From Amaurobius ferox (taxonomy: Eukaryota; Arthropoda; Arachnida; Araneae; Amaurobiidae), in assembly GCA_951213105.1 (NCBI GenBank), contig OX578146.1, forward strand, positions 110,690,195 to 110,754,194: DNA of 64,000 nt, written 5' to 3'. The translations under genes were made by a program, and so were the position numbers. Every line of letters starts with the position of its first letter. Position 1 is the first letter of the stretch. This document shows, piece after piece, positions 1-12,437 of this stretch. The notes beneath the pieces are model-generated. The model worked only from the letters and a program-made list of their open reading frames with translations, searched no databases and was not told the origin of the DNA.

Positions 1-541
1 ACAGCTGATCTTCTCTAGTTGTGCTGCAAGCCAATCTGATGGCTTAATTGTACATTGATGATAATCTGCAACTGATAGTTCTACCTATGCTGTCAAGCCA
101 CCCAGGTTCCATTTACCAACAAGACAATGCTTGATCACACAATGACTTTCTCAATGTCTTCAAGGATTTAATACCCTCCCATAGTCATCCAGGTCCCCAA
201 ACCTATCACCAATAGAACATGTCTGGGACATGCTGGGACAACAATTGCAGCCATCACAGAATTAGCTGATCAGTTACTAAATTTGAGGCAGAATCTTCCA
301 CAGACAAACATAAGCAACTTAATTGACATGATGCTGTACCAAATATTAACTTGTATAGCTGCCAGGAAAGGATTTACCACTTAATGTCATTTTCTTGGTG
401 CCACCATTTCCAAATAAAACATGTTTTTGCTCCGAAATTCTAATCATTTGCTTATCTCCCCAAGCAATATATACATGCTAAGTTTTGCAACTATAGCACA
501 ATTTCTTATGGGTGCATAATACATTTTTTTGCAACAGAGTG
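1..541 (+). pseudogene. Decayed Tc1-type transposase, 3' part
   Basis: Three shifting plus-strand frames together read as the C-terminal half of a Tc1/mariner (DD34E) transposase. QQDNA, the block with the second catalytic Asp, lies near 118-132. LSPIEHVWDMLG, the block with the third catalytic Glu, lies near 203-240. A tail reading NLIDMM...CIAARKG ends at a stop near 383. At least two frameshifts and in-frame stops make it non-functional. The region to about 541 (ending in a run like ttgcaacagagtgta) is probably the element's 3' end. The 5' half is outside the window. It sits in an intron of the minus-strand MTMR9 gene. Confidence 0.8.
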
Positions 542-873
542 TATAGAAATACATAAATACTAATATATTATATTATAATATATATATTTCAATAAGAGAT
601 GAATATATTAATAATTATATTGTATATGTTCCTCTGAATTTATTTGCAGTGAGTTTCAGAGTAATATCTTAAATTTACATAAATTTAGAAATAAATAATA
701 CTGCTGACCAACAGCTGCTAAATGATGCTTAAAGATGAAAAGAATGCCCTAATAGTAATAATTATAAAAAAAATACCTACTAAAAAGAAATAGCATGCAT
801 TTGAATTTATAAAATCTGTTATTTCAGAAAAGTAAATAGATCAAAATCAGTTTTATAATCTAAGAAAACTTAC
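542..873. other. MTMR9 intron segment, nothing recognised
   Basis: AT-rich intron 2 sequence just downstream of the exon 2 donor. I see no coding potential and no recognisable repeat. Confidence 0.6.
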
Positions 874-1033
874 TTAAATTCATCAAATATTCTATTGAGT
901 TTGCAACGTTGTTGCAATCTTCAATGTTAGGAAAGTCGAGCTGAAATATTCGAAAATCTTTACACTTCAGAATAAGAGCTCCAGAAGTGATACCATACTT
1001 TCTTTCAATACAATCAACCATACGGTGCAGCAT
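874..1033 (-). CDS. MTMR9: MTMR9-like myotubularin-related protein, coding exon 2
   Basis: This 160-bp minus-strand exon has an acceptor tttcag before base 1033 and a donor GTAAGT at 873-868. It encodes about 53 residues, including CIERKYG, LILKCKDFRIFQLDFP and SIEYLMNL. These line up with the PH-GRAM domain of MTMR9 directly after the segment encoded by exon 1 (junction W|MLH, phase 0). MTMR9 is a catalytically dead myotubularin phosphatase relative that binds and stimulates active partners (MTMR6/7/8 in vertebrates) in 3-phosphoinositide metabolism on endosomal membranes. The pseudo-phosphatase domain and coiled coil should lie beyond the left edge. It is too short to be found as an ORF and was read from the family match. 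Confidence 0.85.
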
Positions 1034-1426
1034 CTGAAAATAAAAGTTCCTTGTAAATAATAGTTAGAGAAAAAATCTTCGACATTCAGAATTTATGGTT
1101 CAGGAGATGGATTGGCAACCTAAATTTTATTAGTTTAAACAGCTGCTCATTTAAACAGCCTCATAAGATGTCTGGTTACTTAACAGGACAGTCAACACTT
1201 GCTGAGGCTTATAGCGTAATTTTCTTAAAAATATGCAACTTATCAAAAATTCTGTTTATCATATTTATTTTAAAATTATTCTAGATATACCAATAAAATA
1301 AATTAAACAAATGGAAAATGCTAACAATTAGTATAGAACAAAATGAATAAATGCACAAAAAAGTTCTGAGAAAACAAAATTTAAAATCTAATGGGAAACT
1401 TTATATATGACAAAAATGGCATTATA

Positions 1427-1468
<42 letters not shown>

Positions 1469-2075
1469 ACAACACAAATTCTACCTATTTTGGTATTGAA
1501 ATATTTCTAAGCAATAATGAATCACATCCATTATCTTATGTGGGTGTTACATATTATTATTAGATTAATGATTTTTTGAATAAAATTAAACAAGAAATAT
1601 ATATCAGCAGTCTAAATTACTATTTAACATATGTTCAATCACAGTATAAATCTTACCATTTACACATATAGTATAATTTTATCAAATAAATTGAATTCAA
1701 ATCAGATAATCATAATTTATATCAACAATCCTATATTAAATGAATGGGCTGAACAACTACTACTCATTATAAGAAACAAACTAGAAGATTTAATGGCTGA
1801 AAGTAATAACCCTTCGAAGAAAATAAAAATGAAAAATATATGGATACATGCATGCTGAAACAAAATTTGCTGCCACCTTTTAGAGTGTGTAATAAAATTA
1901 CTTAATTAACATAATTTGTAAAATAAATAATTATTGTTGTATATGGTTCAATACAACAAAATAGGCATATTATAATTGTATATATACCACAATGAAAAGA
2001 CTAGATTAATATTTTGTGTGAAAAATAGTTGCAAAATTAGCTAAAATTTGGAAAGGATCTGTGTATATGTCTATA
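1034..2075. other. MTMR9 intron 1, distal part
   Basis: AT-rich intron sequence with a (TA)n microsatellite at about 1430-1463. No other element recognised. Confidence 0.6.
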
Positions 2076-4276
2076 CTAGCCGCCTTTGGCGACCAGCCTG
2101 TTCGCTACCCTTGAAAATCCTGACAGTGGCAAGCTCGCTTTTTAACGATGCTGCTTAGCGAAAAAGTTTTTTTTTTTTAAGATTGTCCCCACCACCACCC
2201 GATGCATAAATGCACCGCGACAATCTCCATAACTTTCTTTTTATTTATTTATTTATTTATTCAGTGTTTAAGTTTTTTCATTGTGGTCCCAACCACCACC
2301 ACCCGATGTAAACAATACATCGCCACAATTCAATCCAGCATAATGAGCCAGAAACCTTATAAAAAGCAAAGATTAATTCGGTTTTTAATTGTGCCTAGGC
2401 CAAAAACCGTGTAAAAAGCAAACACTTACTCGGTTTTTAATTGTCCTTAGGCCAAAAACCATATAAAAGCTTTGGCGACCAGCCTGTTCGCTATCCTTGA
2501 AAATTCTGACCGTGGCAAATTCTAACCATGGCACACTCGCTGGCGCGACCTACCAGAAAAGTGTAAGGTAACTGTTTGGACGGCCAGGAAGTGCCACCCA
2601 ATTTAGACCGGAACTCAGTGGGGGAGGCATCCACAGGGACCGTACCCTCCTTCCCCTACCACCAACCTCTCGGAAGGACTTACGGTCCCACATGTTTAAC
2701 GTGATCGTACTCCGCCTGAACACAGCGGTAGTTTTAGTAGTGGCGGAAATCGAACCCGGACCTACCGAGTGCAATTCCCGCGCGCTAACCACTGGGCTAC
2801 CGCGCCCTCCACGACAATCTCCATAACCTTCTTTTTATTCACCCAATTTAGACCGGAACCCAGTGGGAGGGTCATCCACAGGGACCGTACCCTCCTTCCT
2901 CTACCACCAACCTCCCGGAAGGACTTACGTACCCACATGTTTAGCGTGATCGTACTCCGCGTGAACACGGCAGTTTTGGCAGTGGCGGTAATTGAACCCG
3001 AGCCTACCGAGTGCAATTCCCGCGCGCTAACCACTGGGCTACCGCGCCCTCCGCGATAATCTTCATAACTTTCTTTTATTCACCCAATTTAGACCGGAAC
3101 CCAGTGGGGGAGGCATCCACAGGGACCTACCCTCCTTCCTCTACCAACAACTTCTCGGAAGGTCTTACGTACCCACATGTTTAACGTGATCGTACTCCGC
3201 GTGAACACGGCAGCAGTTTTGGCAATGGAAGGAATCGAACCCGGGCCTTCCGAGTGAAATTCCCACACGCTAACCACTGGGCTACCACGCCCTCCGCGAT
3301 AATCTCCATAACTTTCTTTTTATTCACCCAGTTTGGACCGGAACCCAGTGGGGGAGGCATCCACAGAGACCGTACCCTCCTTCCATTTAAAATATCCATA
3401 AATTCAAATATCCATTTATAAAATCCATATCATTCTATGAATCATCCATATCGTTCCACCAATCCATAAATATAATAATTTCAAATACATCACCAGAATT
3501 CAATCCACCATAATACAATCATTTAAATTATTTAAAACATCCATAAATTAAAATAACCATTTAAAATATCACATAAATATAATTATTTCACTCGATGTAT
3601 CCAATACATATGCTAAGCTCTTAATACATTTAAAACCCGAAGCGTGGTGGTCTCCATGGAGACGGGGGAAAAACTACTGCGGTGGGAAATGTCGGGGAGA
3701 ATCGGTTCTTCGCCGAGTATTGGGCAAGAAATATAAAATCATGACGTCTTTAAAATTGCGATCCTACAGGCAATTTTCACTATTTCTTGACCAGATTGGA
3801 CTTGTAAGAATGCCAGATGTTTGACCTTTCTAAAAATGTAAATTATTAGTCGAAATTCTGAGTACTTTTTACTATGCGAGAATTTAAAAACCAAAAATCG
3901 TTTTTTTGAGTCAAAAGTGACTTTTGCTTTAAAATCATAAAAAAATATTAGAATTTGTCCATGAGATTTGAAATTGATATATTTTTACTCGAAATTCTCT
4001 GCTCTTTCCGATGGTGTGATTTGTTTTTTTCTACAAGGTCTGGATCGTGGAGAAAAAAGAGCAAAAAGGTCAAAAAACGGTCGAAATCTCATAAAACATT
4101 AAATAACAAAAAAAATAATTAAAATTTTAAAAATCGGTTTTCACGTGTCCCCTTCCCACCCCCCAGGGTCTCCGATTGCCAAATTTCATAGCTCTCCGAC
4201 GCGCGGTCGCGAAACGTATAGTGTATAAGACAGACAGACAGACAGACGCACAGACATTGCCTTTTATTATTTAAGA
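2076..4276 (-). mobile_element. Non-autonomous Helitron, unit 1 of tandem trio
   Basis: Read on the minus strand, the unit starts with TC followed by an AT run and AATAAAAGGCAATG (near 4276). It ends in GGCGGCTAG with CTAG at 2079-2076, followed by T. TC...CTAG ends with an A|T insertion context are the Helitron hallmark, and a short hairpin-capable stretch precedes CTAG. There is no Rep/helicase gene. It carries a tandem SINE-derived array (2547-3386). The next unit's CTAG abuts at 4277-4280, so units are joined head to tail. Confidence 0.75.
2547..3386 (-). repeat. SINE-derived tandem array A (3 units plus a partial)
   Basis: Units of about 240 bp each carry, on the minus strand, a tRNA-like head with A box (TAGCCCAGTGGTTAGCGC) and B box (GGTTCGATTCC), then the SINE body. 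Each is joined to the next by a ~30-bp Helitron-derived linker (atctccataactttcttttt on the plus strand). Units lie at about 2547-2812, 2841-3052, 3082-3293 and 3327-3386 (partial). The (CAA)n tail of free SINE copies is missing. Overlapping short ORFs here are by-products of the repeat. Confidence 0.85.
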
Positions 4277-7050
4277 CTAGCCGCCTTTGGCGACCAGCCT
4301 GTTCGCTACCCTTGAAAATTCTGACCGTGGCAAACTCGTTGGCGCGACCTACCAGAAAGGTGTAAGGTAACTGCTTGGAAGGCCAGGAAGTGCCACACAA
4401 TGTAGACCGGAACCCAATGGGGGAGGCATCCAAAGAGACCGTACCCTCCTTCCCCTACCACAAACCTCTCGGAAGGACTTGCAGTCCCACACGTTTAACG
4501 TGATCGTACTCCGCGTGAACACGGCTGCAGTTTTGGCACTGGCGGGAATCGAACCCGAGCCTACCGAATGAAATTCCCGCGCGCTAACCACTGGGCTACC
4601 GTGCCATCCGCGACAATCTCCATAACTTTATTTTTATTCGGCAATTTTGGGAATCGAACCCGGGCCTACCAAGTGCAAATCCCGCGCACTAACCACTGGG
4701 GTACTTCACCCTCCGCGATATTCTTCATAACTTTCTTTTTATTCACCCAATTTAGACCGGAACCAAGTGGGAGAAGCATCCACAGGGACCGTACCCTTCT
4801 TCCCCTACCACCAACCTCTAGGAAGGACTTACAGACCCACATGTTTAACGTGATCGTACTCCGCGTAAACACGGCGGCAATTTTGGGAATCGAACCCGGG
4901 CCTACCGAGTGCAATTTCCGCGCGCTAACCATTGGGCTACTTTGCCCTACGCGACAATCTCCATAACTTTCTTTTTATTCATCCAATTTAGACCGTACCC
5001 TCCTTCCCCTACCACCAACTTCTCGGAAGGACTCACGGACCCACATGTTTAACGTGATCGTACTCCGCGTAAACACGGCGGCAATTTTGGGAATCGAACC
5101 CGGGCCTACTGAGTGCAATTCCCGCGCGCTAACCACTGGGCTTCTTCGCCCCCAGCGACTATCTCCATAACATTCTTTTTATTTACCCAATTTAGAACGG
5201 AACCCAGTGGGAGAGGCATCCACAGGGATCGTACCCTCCTTCCCCTACCACCAACCTCTCGGAAGGACTTCCGGACCCACATGTTTATCGTGATCGTACT
5301 CCGCGTGAACACGGCGGCAGTTTTGGAAGTGGCGGGAATCGAACCCGGGCCTACCGAGTGCAATTCCTGAGCGCTAACCACTGGGCTGCCTCGCCCTCCG
5401 CAACTTTCTTTATATTCACCCAATTTAGACGGGAACCCTGTGAGGGAGGCATCCACAGGGACCGTACCCTCCTTCCCCTACCACCAACCTCTCGGAAGGA
5501 CTTCCGGACCCACATGTTTATCGTGATCGTACTCCGCGTGAACACGGCGGCAGTTTTGGAAGTGGCGGGAATCGAACCCGGGCCTACCGAGTGCAATTCC
5601 TGAGCGCTAACCACTGGGCTGCCTCGCCCTCCGCAACTTTCTTTATATTCACCCAATTTAGACGGGAACCCTGTGAGGGAGGCATCCACAGGGACCGTAC
5701 CCTCCTTCCCCTACCACCAACCTCTCGGAAGGACTTCCGGACCTACATGTTTATCGTGATCGTACTCCGCGTGAACACGGCGGCAGTTTTGGAAGTGGCG
5801 GGAATCGAACCCGGGTCTACCGAGTGCAATTCCTGAGCGCTAACCACTGGGCTGCCTCGCCCTCCGCAACTTTCTTTATATTCACCCAATTTAGACGGGA
5901 ACCCTGTGAAGGAGGCATCCACAGGGACCGTACCCTCCTTCCCCTACCACCAACCTCTCGGAAGGACTTACGGGCCCACATGTTTAACGTGATCGTATTC
6001 CGCGTGAACACTTCGGCAGTTTTGGCAGTGGCGGGAATCGTACCCGGGCCTACCGCTAACTTCCCGCGCGCTAATTTACAATTTAAAATGACCATATGCT
6101 CTCTAAACTCTTAATTCCATCATCCTCATTCCATTGTTCCATCATTTAAAATATCCATAAAATTTAAATATCCATCGTTCCATCACTTAAAATATCCATA
6201 AAATTAAAATATCCATCGTTCCATCATTTAAAATATCCATAAAATTAAAATATCCATTTAAAAAATCCATATCGTTCCATCATTTAAAATATAAATATAA
6301 TAATTTCTACAGTGCATATGTTAAGCTCTTATTTCATTTAAAATCGGAAGCATGGGAAACGGAAAGTAAAAACTAATTCGGTTTCTTATTGTCCCACCCA
6401 TCGCTATGCATATACAGAACCGTGACGTCACCTCCACCTTGACGTCCCCACCCACCACCTTCCCTTCTTCTGTGGGGGAGAAACGTCGGTTAAGAAATGC
6501 TTTAGCGGATCGCCGAGAAATTGAAATTCGGAAAATCTTAAAATCCCGATCCTGTGGCCAATACGGAATATTTCTTGACCAGATTGGACTTGTAAGAATG
6601 CCAGATATTTGACCTTTCTAAAAATGTAAATTATTAGTCGAAATTCTAGTACTTTTTACTATGCGAGAATTTAAAAACCAAAAATCGTTTTTTTGAGTCA
6701 AAAGTGACTTTTGTTTTAAAATCATAAAAAAATATTAGAATTTGTCCCTGAGATTTGAAATTGATATATTTTTACTCGAAATTCTCTGCTCTTTCCGATG
6801 GTGTGATTTGTTTTTTTCTACAATGTCTGGATCGTGGAGAAAAAAGAGCAAAAAGGTCAAAAAACGGTCGAAATCTCATAAAACATTAAATAACAAAAAA
6901 AATAATTAAAATTTTAAAAATCGGTTTTCACGTGTCCCCTTCCCACCCCCCAGGGTCTCCGATTGCCAAATTTCATAGCTCTCCGACGCGCGGTCGCGAA
7001 ACGTATAGTGTATAAGACAGACACACAGACATTGCCTTTTATTATATAGA
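4277..7050 (-). mobile_element. Non-autonomous Helitron, unit 2 of tandem trio
   Basis: Same termini as unit 1: CTAG at 4280-4277 and a TC plus TATATAATAAAAGG start near 7050. It contains a second, longer SINE-derived array (4344-6075), then short tandem AT-rich motifs (aaatatccat repeats, 6130-6290). A conserved block (6540-7040) is shared with units 1 and 3, including a gacaga-rich 5' end. No protein gene is seen. Confidence 0.75.
4344..6075 (-). repeat. SINE-derived tandem array B (about 8 units)
   Basis: Units lie at about 4344-4610, 4640-4712 (head only), 4744-4951, 4983-5152, 5188-5397, 5418-5632, 5651-5865 and 5884-6075. The copies near 5418 and 5651 are almost identical with an exact 233-bp period, so the array was extended recently. 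Each complete unit keeps the tRNA-like A and B boxes on the minus strand. The linker between units is the same Helitron-derived sequence as in array A. Confidence 0.85.
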
Positions 7051-7813
7051 AATATCCATTTAAAATATCCATAAATTAAAATATCCATTTAAAATATCCA
7101 TAAATTAAAATACCCATTTAAAATCCATTTATAAAAAAAATATATATTGTATATAATCATTTCACCCGTTGTATACAACACATATCTTAATTCATTTAAA
7201 ACCGGAAGGGCGGTCTCCATGGAGACGGGGGGAAAATTCAACGGGAGAAAACGTCGTTCGCCGAGAAATTGGAAATCCTTAGGTCATTAAAATCGCGATC
7301 CTGTAAATATTTATAATTATTTCTTGACCAGATTGGACTTGTAAGAATGCCAGATATTTGACCTTTCTAAAAATGTAAATTATTAGACGAAATTCTGAGT
7401 ACTTTTTACTATGCGAGAATTTAAAAACCAAAAATCGTTTTTTTGAGTCAAAAGTGACTTTTGTTTTAAAATCATAAAAAAATATTAGAATTTGTCCCTG
7501 AGATTTGAAATTTATATATTTTTACTCGAAATTCTCTGCTCTTTCCGATGGTGTGATTTGTTTTTTTCTACGATGTCTGGATCGTGGAGAAAAAAGGGCA
7601 AAAATGTCAAAAAACGGTCGAAATCGCATAAAATATTAAATAACAAAAAAAAATAATTAAAATTTTAAAAATCGGTTTTCACGTGTCCCCTTCCCACCCC
7701 CCAGGGTCTCCGATTGCCAAATTTCGTAGCTCTCCGACGCGCGGTCGCGAAACGTATAGTGTATAAGACAGACAGACGCACAGACACACAGACATTGCCT
7801 TTTATTATATAGA
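7051..7813 (-). mobile_element. Helitron unit 3, 5' part only
   Basis: It repeats the 5' block of units 1 and 2 and starts with TC at 7813 in an A|TC context on the minus strand. The 3' hairpin and CTAG are absent at the junction with unit 2, so it is a truncated member of the head-to-tail series. Confidence 0.7.
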
Positions 7814-9422
7814 TAGTTTTAGTGATATAGATTTAATAATAATAAATACTGATTATTTTCTTCATCCTTCTGCCTAGAAATTTGAAAATCATGGAATGTA
7901 TTGCTCAAGCAATCCTCAGGAAGGTAGGAGTTGTACTAATCTAACCAGGATTGTTCCTTTAGCTATCATAAATAGCTAATGCCACAGAAAAAAACTTGGT
8001 TGTCACGACTATGAAAATTTTCATACACAACACCATTATCCAATAAAAATTATGGTTTAGTGTTTCTGTAGATCATCATTACATCATTGATCTGAATCTC
8101 CTTTCATTTCTGGGTGTTTGTAGATTTTTTTTTATTACATTTCAAATTCAAATACCATGATATATACTTTTAAATAAAATACAGTTAATTCCATTCAAAA
8201 GAGGGTATCATGTCAAATGATATGTAAAAAGTATGCATTACATATTTTAAAATATAATGAAAACTGAATCCGCTTAGTGTTTTATACTAAATTTGTATGC
8301 TAAATATGCTGTTTTTCTCATTATAGTAGGATTTACTTGAAGTGAGTCATATTGCTTATAGTTTGTTATATAAAATACTAGAGTGAATTATTGATAATCT
8401 CCTGAATTTACAAAGTAGAATGCATCCCAAAAAAGCATTTAAATATATCTTTTAATATTGCAAAAGTAATAATGGTAACCACATTTCATTCCTACATCTG
8501 CCTAGAACAAAAAGTAAAAAAAAAAAAAAAAAAAAGGCATATGTCATATTTAGTGTGATTGCAACAGGGTTTTTAAACCACACCCCCAGTTGGGAAATCT
8601 AATCGCCTGAACTTGAATGAGAAACTGAGTATCAGTTGCTAGAGATAGAAATGCCTTTAGTTCTGGATCTATTTCAAGAACCTTACCAGAACCTCACTTA
8701 AAAATTAATTAAAATGCAGCAAATGGGCTTAATAAAACAATTTTTTGTTATTTAAATGGGAAGATACCTGTACGTATTCACATAAAAATATTAGAATTGT
8801 GTGAATCTTTTATTCATCGATGGATGAATTTAAAAACAATTTCTTTTATTTTTAGAAATGTTCAAAAACTATAGTTTTTCCTTAGGTGTTTTTTAAAAAA
8901 AAATTTAATAAACAAATTGACTTAAAGATTTCATTCAAAGCTCTTTGAAAGAGATTCCATAATGAAGAGCTTCCATATTTCCAAATGCTAAAGAATTAAT
9001 TTTAGTAAATATCACTTAACATTTTGTTTTAACATCACACATCTCAAAAACTAATTGGAATTTTCAAAAACCTGCTTGCTCCCAGGTACATTGTTGCCTC
9101 AGCACAGGTACCTCTGTACTGAATTTCATAGCTATAGATCACAGTTGGATTTTTCCCCTCATCGCTAGCAGACAGATACATGCATATACAAACAGGCATT
9201 TATTTTATTATGTAAGATGTTAGTGCATAACATATTCATATGAATCAGTGCTTGATCACAGAGGTGTTTATGTTACAATCTCCTTCTCCTTTTAGTTTTC
9301 TACTCATTTTGCTGAGAGTTTCTGGAACACTTTTCTTTATTTAATTTGCAGAACAAACTTGATAAACAACTATTTCATTTTGGCCCATAATAATACATAC
9401 TGCTTATAAAAGTCAAACATAC
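7814..9422. other. MTMR9 intron 1, proximal part
   Basis: AT-rich sequence without a recognised gene. A poly-A run occurs near 8516-8535. A stretch at about 9070-9215 ending in cagacagataca and tttattttattatgtaaga resembles an eroded end of another repeat, but I cannot assign it. Confidence 0.5.
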
Positions 9423-9566
9423 CCATAATTCATCAGTTTCTTCTCTTGATGACAAAATGAAGTAATGACCAGTTACACATAATGTCCCTTCTAAAGGAGG
9501 CAGAAATGGTCTGTGTAATGTTACTCCATGGGTACTCGGAGACAGGATATACTCTGCAAACTCCAT
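9423..9566 (-). CDS. MTMR9: MTMR9-like myotubularin-related protein, first coding exon
   Basis: The ATG is at 9566 and the coding part is 144 bp, ending TTATGG|GTATGT, a strong donor (9422-9417). The 48 residues begin MEFAE and include LHRPF, EGTLCVTGH and FILSSR...ELW, the opening of the PH-GRAM domain of MTMR9. The same opening MEFAE in vertebrate MTMR9 supports this start. The exon joins in phase 0 to the exon ending at 1033 across an 8.4-kb intron. The open frame continues 3' of the donor (to 9375) but that part is intron. The product is expected to be a phosphatase-dead regulator of active myotubularins that act on PI3P and PI(3,5)P2 in the endosomal system. No obvious promoter motif is seen upstream. 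Confidence 0.9.
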
Positions 9567-10305
9567 GATCTAAATAAAATTAAATATGTTAAGAAAATAT
9601 AAAAGCTTACAATGCTAAATACAGGCAAATGCACTGTAAATTCAAAAATTTTTTAGAGATGCAATTCTGTTTTCAGAAGAATAAGAAATGTTAAGCAAGA
9701 ATAAACTTAAGTAATTTACATGCAGTAGAACTCTCTTATAACAAATTCAGATGTGAAGAATTAAAGGTTATTATGATGTCTTCCAATTCCCTTGAATTTA
9801 TAATATGGCTATATTAGATGAATCTGATATTAAGAGCAATTAAATACAAAGAAATTTATTATGGTGAATATTTTTAACTCTAGGAAGAGAAAGATAATTT
9901 GTTTTATCCATATTTTGTCCCTGGAAAGAGGTCAGAAGCAATTAAAACCAGATGACCCACACAAGTATTAGAAATGTGGTGGTAAAAGGAAAAGTATTTT
10001 ATTAGGCCATTCTCCAGAAAATGTACATTTAATGTCTCACTGATATTACAGAAAATTTACATTTTATGTTTCACTGATATTACAGAAAATTATTTATATA
10101 CTTTTCTCTAATTTATTGTACTAACAGTTTAAAAAGCAAAATAAATAAGGTCAAACATTTTTTTTAATGATATTTATTTTACTATTTTTTTAGTTCACAG
10201 TATATGCAAGATCTCATCGCTGTGACCTGTCTCAACCCTAAAGTTACTATATTGTTACCTTAGAAGAAAGTGGAAAAAATCCATATGGATTTTGACATAT
10301 TTCTC
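9567..10305. other. 5' flank of MTMR9, nothing recognised
   Basis: AT-rich. It contains a short duplicated motif (acattttatgtttcactgatattacagaaaat variants near 10020-10090). The 5' UTR and promoter of MTMR9 must begin here, but no core element can be named. Confidence 0.4.
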
Positions 10306-10916
10306 TGTGACGAACCCGTCACTTTTTCGAGCCTATTTTCAGCCATTTTCAGAATAGTTCCAGAGTTCATACACCTTAAGACCGCCTGCATTGCAGTTTT
10401 TGGAAAACAAGGCTATAAAACTCTGTCATCACAGTCTGATTTCGGAGAAATGCACCCAATTTGAGCCGTCATCAGAAAAGGGAGAACTAATCCCAGAGGG
10501 GAACGTTAGGTGGTCTATGATATGCAGAGCTTGGAAAAAGACATTCCAGAGCTTAGTCAGGGTGGTCCTCAAACTTTGGACCAGAATATATACACGGAAG
10601 AGACGCTTTTCGAGAGAGGCGAGACAATTTTCGTAGAGACAGGTCGCACGTTTGGTGCTCCTGATGCACAGGTTCTCGCCCTCACCAGAATGTTATTCTG
10701 TAACTTGTTGATATTCCTTGTCATGCTATAATAAAATGTTTATTTTCTTTATCAACGATGCCTGTTTTATCCAGACTTGGAGAAAGTCATTATTTTCATG
10801 ATCTTATCACTGATTCGAACTCACGAATTCAGAAGGGAACGGCTATTTGCATTTAGGTCGGCACATTTCACTTTATGTGCGCTGACCGGACTAACGCTAC
10901 TGAATCAACAACCATG
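10306..10916 (+). mobile_element. Possible solo LTR
   Basis: A higher-GC island with LTR-like order: a TGTGACGAACCCGTC start near 10306, a TATA-type ctataaaactctg near 10412, AATAAA near 10731 with a T-rich stretch after it, and an end near aatcaaca at about 10913. No target-site duplication could be matched and no internal gag/pol sequence follows. It could instead be a piece of another element. The three short ORFs across it look incidental. Confidence 0.35.
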
Positions 10917-11806
10917 CAGAGGCATAGTATCCAGCAGCAGAGAATGGTAAATTCATTACAAAATGATGGCAAGCGGCTAGATTTATCACAAAATGGTATC
11001 CAGCGGCTGGATTCGTTACATTCTCTTTATAATATCACAAAAAGAAAATCAATTGTATAATTCCCCTATCTGAAACAAACTATGAGATTTAATCTATCTA
11101 TTTATATTGAATATAAAAATGAAAAGAACCGTCTCAAAAAAATGTTTGCACCTCTGTAAACATCTAGTAAAAAGTTGCAGAACATTGATAGTAAATAACA
11201 TTATCATCAGCATAGGAAATTGATTAAAGATAGCCATATAGTTTTGATAAAGAAGCAAACAGGAATTTCAGTTTCCGAAAAATTATTTAAAATTTGATAT
11301 TTTATTAACAAATGAATGGTTCTACATAATTCTTACCTCAGTCAACAGTTAAAACAGGAAAAAATATATATTTCTAATGTATTTTAAGTATATCAAAACT
11401 TTAGGTTATATGAACAGTTAAAAACAGGAACTTATTTGTTCCATAACCTTAAAATGTAAACTAGCCGTGTATTAATATAAACAATATAATTCTCACATTT
11501 GTGGATTAGTCATATAGGTGAGAGCTAATTGTGCGAGATTCAATAGCTATTATTTAATATTTAAATGTATAACAACACAAATGTCTTAAATTAAAAAAAA
11601 TATATATTTTATTAAAATCTAAAATATATTTTAAAAACATAAGAAAAACAGGTTTTTCAAGTGCTTGATGAAAACATAACAATGTTCTACAAGATTTCTG
11701 AAATTTTGAGCCGAATCTAAATTCTGCAAAGATATCTTATTTACAACAAAATATATAGTTTGAGTACTAGTATAAATGATTTAGTACTCTAGATAATAGT
11801 TTGCAT
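10917..11806. other. AT-rich intergenic DNA
   Basis: Directly after the LTR-like island, two short motifs with ccagcggctgg-like similarity repeat (10925-11010). The rest shows no gene or known element. Confidence 0.5.
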
Positions 11807-12215
11807 ATACAGGGTGGTCCATTTAAATTGAGACATCGAAATATCTCGCAAAATACGCATCATACAAAAAAAATGTTTTAACAAAGTCATCATATTTTCG
11901 AGAGGCAAATTGAACCCTGCAAGATTTAGCCCAGGTATAAAAAGACTCCAGGTATAAAAATACTACTTGAAGATGGTAAAACACAACTAATCTTTTGTTG
12001 TCAGTTAGACAAGTTTCATTTTTTCAAGAGGAATCCACATGTTTTACTTACATTGGCGCATCAATGAAAAAAGAACGTTTTATCGGGAAGCGCTAGAAGT
12101 AGTTATTTCATCAAGTAGTATTTTTTTTATTAATTTTTTCAATTTTCTGTTTGCTCCTCGTACGTCAGTTAGACGTGTTTTACCATCTTCAAGTAGTATT
12201 TTTATACCTGGAGTC
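11807..12215. mobile_element. Foldback remnant with mariner-type end
   Basis: It opens with cagggtggtccatttaaatt (11810), the style of IS630/Tc1/mariner terminal repeats. A block at about 11945-11985 recurs inverted at about 12172-12213 (actccaggtataaaaatact versus its complement), so the interior can fold back. No transposase is left. The matching right terminal end was not found. Confidence 0.5.
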
Positions 12216-12383
12216 AAAATTAGGTATTTATTAAATTAATTTAAATTATTTATTTATGTAATTGAAGCGCAATCTACAAAGATTCAAAAAAAATGTTTCA
12301 AACAAAAGTTACGTATTTTTTCCCGTAGAATCCGAATCTGCAATAAAAAATGGGGGTTCCCATTTGAAATTTCAAAGTTGCCT

Positions 12384-12437
12384 CCTCCCCTTTAGCCCAC
12401 CCCCACCCCCGGGGGTGGGGGTGGGCTAAAGGGGAGG
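12384..12437. repeat. Perfect 54-bp palindrome, G/C-rich
   Basis: Two 27-bp arms with no spacer, centred between 12410 and 12411. The central part alternates runs of C with A and G with T (ccccaccccc|gggggtgggg). It is very unlike the AT-rich surroundings. Confidence 0.95.

Noticed and set aside
2770..2836. Possible tRNA genes (A and B boxes)
   Set aside because: The boxes are SINE heads. The anticodon arm is not a proper stem and each is followed by the SINE body.
2550..6080. Regular direct repeats that look like a CRISPR-type array
   Set aside because: Repeat units are ~235 bp with a tRNA-like head and no unique spacers. The context is a eukaryotic Helitron.
2550..6114. Dozens of overlapping ORFs of 60-130 codons on both strands (MVSARELHSVGPGSI-type)
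   Set aside because: They are translations of the tandem SINE core in two frames. The same peptides appear at 14.4, 26.5 and 46.3 kb wherever the SINE lies.
9375..9422. Extension of the MTMR9 first exon to the ORF stop
   Set aside because: A perfect GTATGT donor follows TGG at 9423, and the next residues of the family are encoded by the exon at 1033.
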